Shown: piece by piece, positions 47,201 to 55,196 of the stretch
Numbering within the stretch: position 1 is the first letter of the stretch
Layout: each line of letters begins with the position of its first letter
From: Ditylenchus dipsaci
Taxonomy: Eukaryota > Nematoda > Chromadorea > Rhabditida > Anguinidae
Length of the DNA stretch: 64,000 bases
Assembly (NCBI GenBank): GCA_004194705.1
Contig: SADC01000706.1
Location: forward strand, 62,001-126,000
Direction of reading: 5' to 3'
The notes under the pieces: generated by a model
What the model saw: the letters and a program-made list of their open reading frames with translations, nothing else
Databases searched by the model: none
Told to the model about the DNA's origin: nothing
Program-made: the position numbers and the translations under genes

Positions 47201-50200
47201 TCTCGACACCATCTGTGTGAAGGTAAAGGGAAATTTCGAACGCTGGATACAGCTGGCTGTGATGAATTGCGTGAGCTCTCCATTTCCAGAGAATCGTCAT
47301 GGCGTCCCCGTCTTTCATCTCTTCGTCCTCAACCTAGTCCAAAAGAAAAGGAGACAATTGGTGTCTTAAACTACTTCAGCTACTTTTGCTTATAAAATTA
47401 ACATATTGTTGGTTTTTCATAATATCTGGTCGCAATCTATGATATTACGAACAAATTTTAAAAATAAAAAATAATTTAATTAGTTTTACGCAAAAGGAAA
47501 AAAAGCATTGTGAACACCCGAGAGTGAGAGTGGGAGTGGGAGTGAGAGTGAGAGTAAGGTGCATTGTGAACACCCCTTACTCTCACTCTCACTCCCACTC
47601 TCACTCTCAGTATGTGAACAGGCCATAAATGTTTTGAATTTCACCGACAAAAGTAGAGGTAATTAGATTATTCGATAATTAATGGCGATTACGGCACATT
47701 GAAAGTGGTACCTAGCCATCCAGGTGGTAGTACCCAGCTGCCTCCGGGATGGTACTTAGGCAGTGTTCAGGTTCTGGTACTCAAATAGTCGACGATCAAA
47801 CGATCAGCTTTTCACAATGGCTAATGAAAATTGCAGGAAAAGTAATTCTTCTTGTGGGATTCGAACTTTCTAATAAAGGTGATGTCCGCCACAGGGATTC
47901 GAACCTTGCAGATCAATTTACCTGCAGATCAATTTACATAACGCCATTGAAGAAGTATGCTGGTAGCCTGGTCACGAGTTGACGATTCTGGTTTTATTTC
48001 AATGGATTTGAAATCAACACAATCATATAAAAGTTCAGATATTTTCAGCAAAAAAAAGACTCATCACAGTCTTGGCTATCTTTTGATATACAATGTGCAC
48101 GAATATTGCATGAATATTGGGTTCGAAAATACTGATTTTAAACCCATTAAAAAAACCAGAATCGTCAACTCGTGACCAGGTTGCCAGCAAGTTGCCCTGA
48201 TAACACCTTTAAAACACCCCTTTTGCGTCAAAAAGCAAATTTTAGTTTTGGCGCGAATTGAAATTTCACCATTTTTCAAATAATTTGAAAGTTGGTGGAC
48301 TTCATAACTCAATTTCCACTGATCATTTCGACCCAAACTTTTTTTCTTTCGATAGCTGAGATTCTATTGATGTGCCCTTTTGAAAAATGGTGAAATTTCA
48401 ATTCGCGCCAAAACTAAAATTTTAAATTAGATTTTGAACTCAGAGAGTTTTTTTCTATAGAGTAGATGGTGAGTGGAGAAAAAGGCCCTTCGAAAACGAA
48501 ATTCGTGGTGAGACCTAAAAAAGTGAAGTTTTTAGCCAAAGCGACCTGCACATACCTCACCTGAAACCGGATTTTAAGGCCAGTTTTAACAATGTGCAAG
48601 ACCACTTTTCTTACTGGAACCTTGTTTTGAGCTTATTTTGGAATTTTTCTTCCAAACCAAGCTGGGCCAAGCTGATTTTGTGAAAAAAATATTTTTTATT
48701 TTTTTTTAGATTTTTTCAAATACTTTATTTTTACTGTTTCAGCATGCAAAGTTGCCCTGAAAACTTAAAGTGGGGGTCGGCACTTCAGGTGCCAAGTTAG
48801 AGCTGTAACGAGGATTGGGATATTTATTGTATTCCTCACAAAAAAGTGTCGCGAAATGATTGTCACGAGTTGATATTTACCCAAAATAGTCCCTGATTCT
48901 CATGCATGGAGGTCATTGAGCTTTTTATTTAGGTTAACAACCAGCCATTACTTGTTCGTTGTGGCATTCATAGTGGTAATATAGTGGCTGGTGTTGTGGG
49001 ACAGAAAATGCCCAGGTGGGTTTAGACGTGGCAAAACTACATGATACAAAACTTGTGCACGGCCCTAATTTATCGGTCCATTTTATTTGTGCACGGTCAA
49101 GCTGGACTCGTAGCTCCGTGAAAAACTGGGACCGGGCCGGCTCGTACGCATGGCACAACATTTGGTCCAATCAACATTTTGGTGACAATTCAAAAATTGT
49201 CAAGTTTCGTATATGTTAGAAAAACATTGACGCTACTTGCATATACCACCACCCCCCCCCCCCAAATCAACTTTTTTTAAAACACCCTATATCGACTCAA
49301 AATTGCCTCAGGAGTTCAAAAAAGACATTATTTTTAAGTTCTGGTCAATAAAAAATTGAGTTGTGGACACTTTTTAAATTTTGACTTTTCACCTGTTGTA
49401 TCATGTTTTGGTCACTGGAGCTGGGCAAAAAGAGGCTCTAAATGCATTTTTGTTCAAGAGTCTTGCTCGGAATTATGTCTAAGGTAAGTGAGTGCGCGCA
49501 TCTCTAACCTACCAAACGTTTACCAACGTTTTTTGAGCTTCTGAGGCGATTTTAGGTCGATATAGGGTGTTTGGAACATTTAAAAAAGTTGATTTGGGGG
49601 GAGTATATGCAAGTAGCGCCAAAAAATTACTTATTTTTGTACTGTGGCATGATGGAACGCTCTTTCAAGACTCGAAGGTCTACATTCTCACCAGTAATTT
49701 TACATTTCAGAATCCAAAGTAACTAACAACCAAAACCTTCGAAAAACCCGAGAAAAATTCCGAGACAAAAGATATGAGACAGATTTGTTGGCTGTATTGA
49801 TGGAACTCCTATCAAATGTTCACACAGTCAATTTTTGTCGACTGTATTCTTTAAATTTTTATTTGTTGAATATGGTCATCGAAGTGATTATTCGGATTAC
49901 ATCGATTCTTGATTTATAATTACGGTGATCGAGGTGAAGACACTCGTCATAACCACATTAGTCACCTTGATCACTACGTTCAATAATAAAAACTTATAAA
50001 AATGCAGTCAACGAAAATTGACTGTGTGAACATTCGATAGGGGTGCCTATTGATTTTCGGCATTTCCGTTTCAAAAAGCGTCAGTATCAAAAATTTCCGT
50101 TTTCTTCATTTCTTGTTTTCGGCATTTGGCGCTTTGAGTGGCTGTACCGAAGAATTTAAAAAACTATTTGCTAAAAGACACATTTGAGTTTGAGTACCCT

Positions 50201-53200
50201 ACAGCAAAATTTTTTTTAGCAAATGTGCCGTTTAGCAAATATTTTTTTAAATTCTTCGGTACACCCCTTTGAGTGATATAATTTGAACTTAACCGTTTTG
50301 GGACAAATTTTTTCGGAGATTTTCGGTTTTTGATAAAATTTGTTTGGAAATTCTCTGTTCTTGGAAAAATTAATTTCGAAATTTTACTTTTTCGGAAAAA
50401 TTTGTTTGGAAGTTTCTTTATATCAAAAACACTGTCTTCATTCAAATTTTTATTATATCCTTGTTTAGTGTCTTTTTTTAATTGTCTCGTCTACTGACAA
50501 GAGAACCGAATCGATTCAAACATTCAAAATGGTATTTTCGGGGGAATTCGGTTTGATAGGACCAAAACTGTTATGAAAACTGTTAGGTACTTTCTGAGGT
50601 AGGTATCCTAGGGTACAGTTATTACAAATGTGCAGTCCTTATCGATAAAGTGGACAATTTAGCAAAAAAAATTCCAGGTATTTCAAGTGGGTTTTGGCCT
50701 GCAACCCAGTCATGATTATTTTTAAACCCTGTGCTGATGGTTCTTGTTGGGTAGCCAAGAGACCGAAGATCATTTTGACACCAAACTTGTAAATAAAACA
50801 TGAAAAAATGGGGTAAAAAATGGGGTATGCACCCAGGCGGATTTGAACCTATGATCTGGACAATGCGTATATAAAAGTACGTCCTCCTTTAAATAGGGTA
50901 AATTGAATTTGAAACAAACTTTTTAGACCAGAAGTATCCCTAGAAAATTAAAAAAACCAGTTTTATGAATATTTAGTGCGTAAAATTGAGCATATTTTTG
51001 TCAATGGTATTTAAAAATGAAAAACTATTTTGATTTTTCATTAAGACAGAAGGCCAAGCCCGATTTGGCCATTTGACGTGTTTGACACGCCGTGGGTACC
51101 CTTTCGTAGGTGGATATCCACCTGGCTGGCATGAAAAATACAAAGTAGTTATATACAAATATAAATCATTCTATCATACGCAAAATCGTGTGGTGAATTC
51201 GGTCTGTTAAGACTAAAAAGTTGATTTTACCACTTTAGCGCCAAAACCTTGTGCGGGTTATACTGGACCAAGTGGATATCCACCTGGATGGCCTAAAAAA
51301 ATTGCGAAAAATGGAAAAAAAATCATGCTGTCATACTTTAAAATGCATGGGAAACATAGTTTGATGGGGCCAAAATACCGATTTCATCAATTTCAAACGC
51401 CAATACCTCAGGTGGGTACTCCTTGGGTCGTATTCAGTTAAGTTAGTAGAGTTTTAGATCAGAAGTAACTCGTGATCTACTCGACGTGTTTCACCGGCCG
51501 AGTAGCTTCAAGGATCACGAGTTACTTTTGATCTAATCAACTTGTTTCAGACACACGAGTAGAGTTTTGGATCAAAAGTAACTCTTGATCCTTAACTCTA
51601 CTCAGCCCGTTTCAAGTGCCAGTAGGATCAAGAGTAACTCTTGATATACTGACTCTACTAACCGACCTGAATACTACCCTGGGTAAATGGATATCCACCC
51701 ATGTCAGGAGTGTCGGTGGTTAAGCCTGCAGAGTGAAAAGGTATGCCAGTAGGATAAGTACCCCTTTAAAAAAATTGGCCCTATCCCAGAAGAGGGGCCA
51801 AATTTTGTCTTGGCCCCCCCCCTGTTGATTTTAATTAATTTTGCCTTGGTCCCCCCTGTTGTTTTTGGTTGCTGTTTTTTTCTTTTTTTAATATGACTAT
51901 AAAATTGTAACAAGTTAAATAAGCTTACTTTTGGCAAACTAACCAATCGCATACACAATTCTTATTCCAGCCGCTTTCTTTCATAACTTGCTGGTTGGAG
52001 TAGTCATTTGCCCACATGTCGTATACGACGAGGCAGGTTTCAAGACGGAGTTTTGAATTGTGGAAAAACGATCCTTTCCTGACGGTCTTTCTCGAACACA
52101 GCTCGCTATTTCTTCTGCACCTCCACTGCACTTTTACACATTTCTATGAGGTATAAAATAAACCTTTATACCATCTATTCTTTGGGAGCGCTTCTCGATT
52201 GAAATTGACAGATTGCAGTTCTGTCGAGTGGCTTCATTCGGCAATTGAGCGACGTTTGACAAAGAATTTCAAAGCTTGCTCTGTACTGTAGCACAAGACA
52301 TCCTTCATGCGGAGAACGGTTACATCGACAATCTCAACACTTTCAAAGATTTTGGTGAGCCATTGAATGTTGGAATTAAAGAAGACTGTAAACACGATTT
52401 GTTAAAAACTAATAAAAAGAACAAAAAACTATAGAGAAAGTTTTTAACAGAACTGGATGACTAAAGACCGAAAAACGCCAAATACAATTGTGGAAAAACA
52501 ACAGGGGAGACCAAGGCAAAATTGATTAAAATCAACAGGGGGGACCAAGGTAAGGGTTCTCTTGGCCCCTCTAGTAGGGTGGGTATGTGTACCAATAGAG
52601 TGTGTAGTTAGGCCTGTAGTGCCTAGTTGGGAAAATCGGAGACTTCGAAAAAGCCTCTAGGGCTACTTGAAACACTAAGTGTTTACTTTAACATATTTTT
52701 TAAACTATAAGTTAGCACACAACATTCCCAGCACATTCGATAGCTGAAAAAAAAGCTGTTATCATACACAATGATGTAGAATATTGATAAGAACATATAC
52801 ATAAGTTAGTATAGGGGCAAATTGACCTATAACTAGGCTTTCACAAAAGAGTGTGTAAAACAGATGCCGTTGAAAACAATAATTTTCCAAACTCATTTCT
52901 CTAAAAAAACTCAAATTTCCAAACTCCTTTCTCCAAAAAACTCAAATTCCCAAACTCATCTTGTCGAAAACGGAATATTTTCAAAAAGCTCCCGCAAACG
53001 ACAAAGGACGCAAACGGACATTTTTGAACGTGGCGCTTTTTGAAACGGGAAATGCCGAAAATCAATACAGCCAGGTGCGTCTCATACAAGCCCAATAATT
53101 TTTAATTTTAATAATTTTAATTTTTAGATACTGCTTGTTTGGCGACACTGTTAACACCGCTTGTAGGGCCTCGAAACTTTTATGACTATACCGTATACAT

Positions 53201-53674
53201 TTTTTTAGCGAGAATGGAGTCTCATTCACCAGCTGGTCGTGAGTTTTTAGATAACAAGTAATATTAACAAATCGTACCAAATTTTTTGTAAAGGCATTCA
53301 CTGCAGTGACGCCGCTAGAGTGTAAGTACATTTCATTTGCCAATCTTGCCTGTTGAACTATTTTTGCATTAGAGCTTCCCAAAAGACTGGTCGATTTGAA
53401 TTTGTGTCACGTGGAATTATTCCAATCAAAGGGAAAGGACTAATGCAGACCTACTTTTTAAAGAAAAGCTTTAAAAAGTCTATATGGGAAATAATCGATC
53501 GACCTAGAGGTAAAAAAATGAAATCTTTTTTTTGACAAGCATAAAGAAAGTGTTTCAATTTCAGATGAGAACATCAACAGCATAGATGGTTACTCAGAAC
53601 TCTTCGAAGGGATGGAAGAAGATTTGAAAGCTGACAAATTAGGAAGAACATCCAAAGCTTGTGTTATCTCATGA
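38209..53674 (+). CDS. gcy: Atypical soluble guanylate cyclase, beta-like (GCY/GUCY1B type), with C-terminal CaaX
   Basis: Exons: 38209-38238, 38290-38333, 38396-38496, 39343-39449, 39500-39659, 41417-41547, 41598-41739, 41791-41848, 41907-42092, 43913-44148, 44199-44344, 44751-44781, 45009-45117, 45168-45206, 46160-46255, 48933-49015, 53128-53162, 53209-53238, 53294-53321, 53373-53509, 53565-53674 (TGA). The sum is 2039 nt plus one missing base near 44117, giving 679 residues after an unseen initiator Met. [21 protein letters not shown], proximal His in LDSLHYF, then HYFTSR at the haem propionate motif (Y-x-T-x-R instead of Y-x-S-x-R). Signalling region: [20 protein letters not shown] and [14 protein letters not shown]. 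Coiled coil: [20 protein letters not shown]. Cyclase: [58 protein letters not shown]. It makes cGMP from GTP, probably gas-regulated. The protein ends KACVIS. Confidence 0.93.
38497..39342 (+). other. GC-AG intron of the guanylate cyclase, containing a palindromic MITE
   Basis: The donor is TCAC|GCAAGT, a GC donor with otherwise strong consensus, and the acceptor is TTTTACAG. Only this junction gives the frame [20 protein letters not shown] required by H-NOX alignment. The intron contains the TTAA-type palindrome described separately. Confidence 0.65.
38939..39130. mobile_element. TTAA-type palindromic MITE, copy 2
   Basis: Left arm AAGGATCATACTTGTTGATG then CAAATGAAACTTGGCAAATT. The right arm ends with the complement and GTATTGTTCT before TTAA (39131-39134). 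The core ACTTCTCTTTCGTCTCTCAC is shared with copies 1 and 3, while the outer 40 bases match only their own partner arm. Confidence 0.75.
39660..41416 (+). other. Guanylate cyclase intron, no element delimited
   Basis: Phase-1 intron between VL|G and [11 protein letters not shown]. The acceptor ATCAAG is weak but the frame is unambiguous. Repeated GGTCATTTTCAG-type motifs face each other near 40200 and 40550, suggesting an old foldback of about 40170-40640. A GGCAT tandem lies near 41190-41275. Confidence 0.4.
42202..42780 (+). mobile_element. Tigger/pogo-like relic with transposase N-terminal fragment
   Basis: TACAGTCGACGCTCTTTTAT at 42202 and TACAGTCGACGCTCGTTATA at about 42699 are two left-type ends in the same orientation, so at least two insertions meet here. 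Between them, plus frame near 42549-42629 reads [20 protein letters not shown] then KAKKF and a stop, which matches the first helix of the CENP-B/pogo DNA-binding domain. No catalytic domain follows. Confidence 0.5.
43253..43486. mobile_element. TTAA-flanked MITE, AGGGGCATGC family, copy 2
   Basis: AGGAGCATGCCCGTGCGTTT follows TTAA (43249-43252), and GCACGGCTATGCTCCT precedes TTAA (43487-43490). Inner arms GCGGGGGACCAGC and GGTCCCCGCC pair. It is in a guanylate cyclase intron. Confidence 0.75.
45229..46133. mobile_element. Element with TACCGTATTTCCTCTAATTA ends in guanylate cyclase intron
   Basis: Left ACCGTATTTCCTCTAATTAG then TGCGCCC. Right GCGCGCTAATTAGAGGAAAT then ACGGTA. Sub-terminal GCGCCCTCTCTAATGAACGC has a counterpart CGCGCCCCTCTAATAAACGC near 46055. 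About 0.9 kb with no recognised transposase. Confidence 0.6.
46735..47618. mobile_element. Palindromic GAGAGTG-repeat element enclosing an orphan exon
   Basis: Two hairpins, at about 46735-46829 and 47505-47618, each consist of GAGAGT/GAGTGG-type repeats in opposite orientations joined by CATTGTGAACACC. GGTGTTCACAATGC (46816-46829) and GCATTGTGAACACC (47505-47518) face each other around a 675-bp loop. That loop contains an open coding exon on the minus strand (47019-47333) unrelated to the guanylate cyclase in whose intron it lies. Confidence 0.55.
47019..47333 (-). CDS. Orphan coding exon, unknown protein C-terminus
   Basis: A 105-codon open segment on the minus strand begins right after an acceptor-like TTTTGGACTAG and reads [20 protein letters not shown] and, further on, [20 protein letters not shown], ending MNRSLDREE and a stop. 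It is probably mostly helical. I recognise no family, and no partner exon was found upstream within the surrounding guanylate cyclase intron. It sits in the loop of a palindromic element, so it may be a captured copy of a host exon. Confidence 0.4.
   Translation of the reverse strand, partial: VEDEEMKDGDAMTILWKWRAHAIHHSQLYPAFEISLYLHTDGVENAILDASKTVNILTVEFSLMAQSVYRIQALGKDSSCTFLEFKEDVRMIKTTMNRSLDREE
47964..48182. mobile_element. MITE with CCTGGTCACGAGTTGACGAT ends
   Basis: CCTGGTCACGAGTTGACGAT then TCTGGTTTT at the left is answered by AAAACCAGAATCGTCAACTC then GTGACCAGG at the right. It is followed directly by a second foldback at about 48238-48424 (TTTTAGTTTTGGCGCGAATT versus AATTCGCGCCAAAACTAAAA). 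Confidence 0.65.
48238..48424. mobile_element. Foldback MITE, GGCGCGAATTGAAATTTCACC arms
   Basis: The left arm TTTTAGTTTTGGCGCGAATT, then GAAATTTCACCATTTTTC, pairs with the right arm over about 40 bases without obvious mismatch. Non-coding; in a guanylate cyclase intron. Confidence 0.6.
49229..49620. mobile_element. Foldback element family A, copy 4 (short)
   Basis: GACGCTACTTGCATATACC plus a C-run at the left, and a G-run plus TATATGCAAGTAGCGCC at the right. Flanks aaaacatt and aaaaaatt (7 of 8 match). Contains only half of the hinge (GTCTAAGGTAAGTGAGTG). Internal deletion derivative. Confidence 0.8.
49808..50046. mobile_element. MITE, CCTATCAAATGTTCACACAG ends
   Basis: CCTATCAAATGTTCACACAG then TCAATTTTTGTCGACTG at the left; CAGTCAACGAAAATTGACTG then TGTGAACATTCGATAGG at the right. 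Adjacent to the 3-kb bounded segment at 50041-53083. Confidence 0.55.
51430..51674. repeat. Foldback made of serial GATCAAGAGTAACTC palindromes
   Basis: Ends GTATTCAGTTAAGTTAGTAG and CTACTAACCGACCTGAATAC. Inside, AGTAACTCGTGATC, GATCACGAGTTACTTTTGAT, GATCAAAAGTAACTCTTGAT and GATCAAGAGTAACTCTTGAT alternate in orientation, giving nested hairpins. Confidence 0.6.
51779..52583 (-). mobile_element. Merlin (IS1595/ISXO2-like) DNA transposon, degenerate
   Basis: Two-block terminal repeats: left CCCCCCTGTTGATTTTAATT then AATTTTGCCTTGGTCCCCCC; right GGGGAGACCAAGGCAAAATT then GATTAAAATCAACAGGGGGG. The outermost CTATCCCAGAAGAGGGGCCA is answered by TTGGCCCCTCTAGTAGGG. The interior carries the transposase remnant of the next entry. 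MITEs at 15.5, 29.2 and 35.5 kb share the CTTGGTCCCCCTGTTG block, which suggests one mobilising system. Confidence 0.65.
51929..52356 (-). pseudogene. Merlin/ISXO2-like transposase N-terminal remnant
   Basis: Minus strand. Exon 52130-51929 reads [20 protein letters not shown], then [20 protein letters not shown], then [19 protein letters not shown] before a GTAAGC donor. The W-R-C, R-x-G-S-F-F-x-x-S-x-L and Y-x-W-A features are those of the ISXO2/IS1595 N-terminal region. The preceding part (52356-52164) reads [20 protein letters not shown] and meets an in-frame stop where the zinc-binding Cys-x-x-Cys is expected. No DDE catalytic region remains. Confidence 0.6.
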
Positions 53675-53915
53675 GTACACTATCTTCTCTAATTAAGCTG
53701 TACTCTGCTCTGTATCTCAGGGCAGAGTGAATATCTTGCAAAGTCAGTTATTGCGTTCCCTTTTAACTCTTGCAAGCTGTACCAATCCCGCTTTTTGAAT
53801 TTTTGGCCATAAATATGTAGGTCGAGCTCAAAATTTTCTGATTTTTAATGATCCCAAAAATAGAAGCCCCGGTGCTTTTATTAGAGGAAAAAACAGTAGT
53901 CATTAGTTTTTGTCA

Positions 53916-53921
53916 AATAAA
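53916..53921 (+). terminator. Polyadenylation signal of the guanylate cyclase
   Basis: AATAAA about 240 bases after the TGA. A second AATAAATAAA stretch lies some 40 bases further on. A TACCGTA-type relic occupies much of the putative 3' UTR (about 53675-53901). Confidence 0.5.
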
Positions 53922-54686
53922 GTCATGTTGTATTTATGATACAATTCATAATATGAGAATAAATAAAGACTGGTTAAATATTGATTATTATTCGACTTCC
54001 TATACGCATCTCCTATAGGGACACAGGTGGATGTTTTTAGAATTCTAGCTCCAACTTTATGCTAACTTTTTCTCTGTTTGATAGCTCAAATGAAAGCCTA
54101 GAGTCTTGGCTATATTTTGGTGTATGAAACTTGTGACTTGTAGAAAAGAGTCAGAAATTTTCAGTGAAACCAGTCAAAGAAAAACCCCGAAAACCATCAA
54201 TTTTCGGAAATTTGGCCTATTTTAGCCTGGTTACAAGCCCCGGTAGGTGTAAAAGCCTGTGCTGATAGTCTTATTGGATAGCCAAGAGTGTGAGGATCAT
54301 TTTGACACTAAACTTGTAAATAAAGGCGCGTCCCCAACGAGTGCAATGTAGAGTGCGATGTAAATTGCAAAAAAACGGCTGTAAATTTTTTTCTCGGCCG
54401 AACTTTTTTTTTGTTGTACCATTTTGTAGCTCTGATGCAGGGCTACGCAATAAAAAAAATTCAGCCACATATCGCTGAAATTTTTTTGATAAAAATGCGT
54501 TTATTTGCACTCTACATTGCACTCATTTAGTGAGCTGTAGAGTTCGATGTAGAGTGCACATAAACCTACCAATGTTGCATTTGCAACATTTGGTAGGGAA
54601 ACGTCACAGGGACGTTTCCCTACCAAATGTTGCATTTTTCAAATTTCAGTTTTTTATATGTTTATCTTGTTGTTTTTACTATTCAA

Positions 54687-54879
54687 AGGACCATAGCCGT
54701 CGCCGACAACGAGAATTTCAAATGTTTGAATTCGCGCGGGACATTTCTCTTTCGTCTCGCACTGTACTCTTTTGACTTGCTTCGAATGACTCAAAAGAGT
54801 ACAATGAAAGACGAAAGAGAACTGTACCGCGCGAATTCAAACATTTGAAATTCTCGTTGTCGGCGACGGCTATGGTCCT
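54687..54879. mobile_element. TTAA-type palindromic MITE, copy 3
   Basis: Begins AGGACCATAGCCGTCGCCGA and ends with the exact complement TCGGCGACGGCTATGGTCCT before TTAA. The core CTCTTTCGTCTCGCACTGTA is common to all copies. The outer arm CAACGAGAATTTCAAATGTT exists only here, in both arms. Arms match almost perfectly over 80 bases. Confidence 0.8.
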
Positions 54880-55196
54880 TTAAATTTTATATCATACGAG
54901 CAAATTCATATTTTCTCAAATTTATTCAAGCAACAAATAACAAAATGAAACAATAACATCAAATTTTGAACAATAATGAAAAGGTATTAGTTTCTTCCAA
55001 CATCAAGAACAGCTTCCCAATGGCTAGGCGAGTATTTGATCGGTAATGATGGCAATCCCATAGCAAAATTGCACCAACTGACATACAGACAATGATTACG
55101 TGAGCTTGCAATTGATTAAAAGTGTATTTTGACAAAATAACGCCAAATTTGAAAAATGCAACATTGGTAGGGAAACGTCTATACCCCGAAAATTTG

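Larger units (their letters stand above)
50041..53083. mobile_element. 3-kb segment bounded by inverted TATTGATTTTCGGCATTTCC ends
   Basis: Left end GGGTGCCTATTGATTTTCGG then CATTTCCGTTTCAAAAAGCG. The right end reads CGCTTTTTGAAACGGGAAAT then GCCGAAAATCAATACAGCC. Within it are a hairpin near 50140-50275, the GATCAAGAGTTACTTTTGATC-rich foldback at 51430-51674 and a Merlin-like insertion. No transposase of its own was recognised. The right end is about 45 bases from a guanylate cyclase exon. Confidence 0.5.

Noticed and set aside
50164..50445. 93-codon minus-strand open frame rich in Lys, Phe and Asn
   Set aside because: It is made of degenerate GGAAAAATTTGTTTGG repeats inside a transposable segment.
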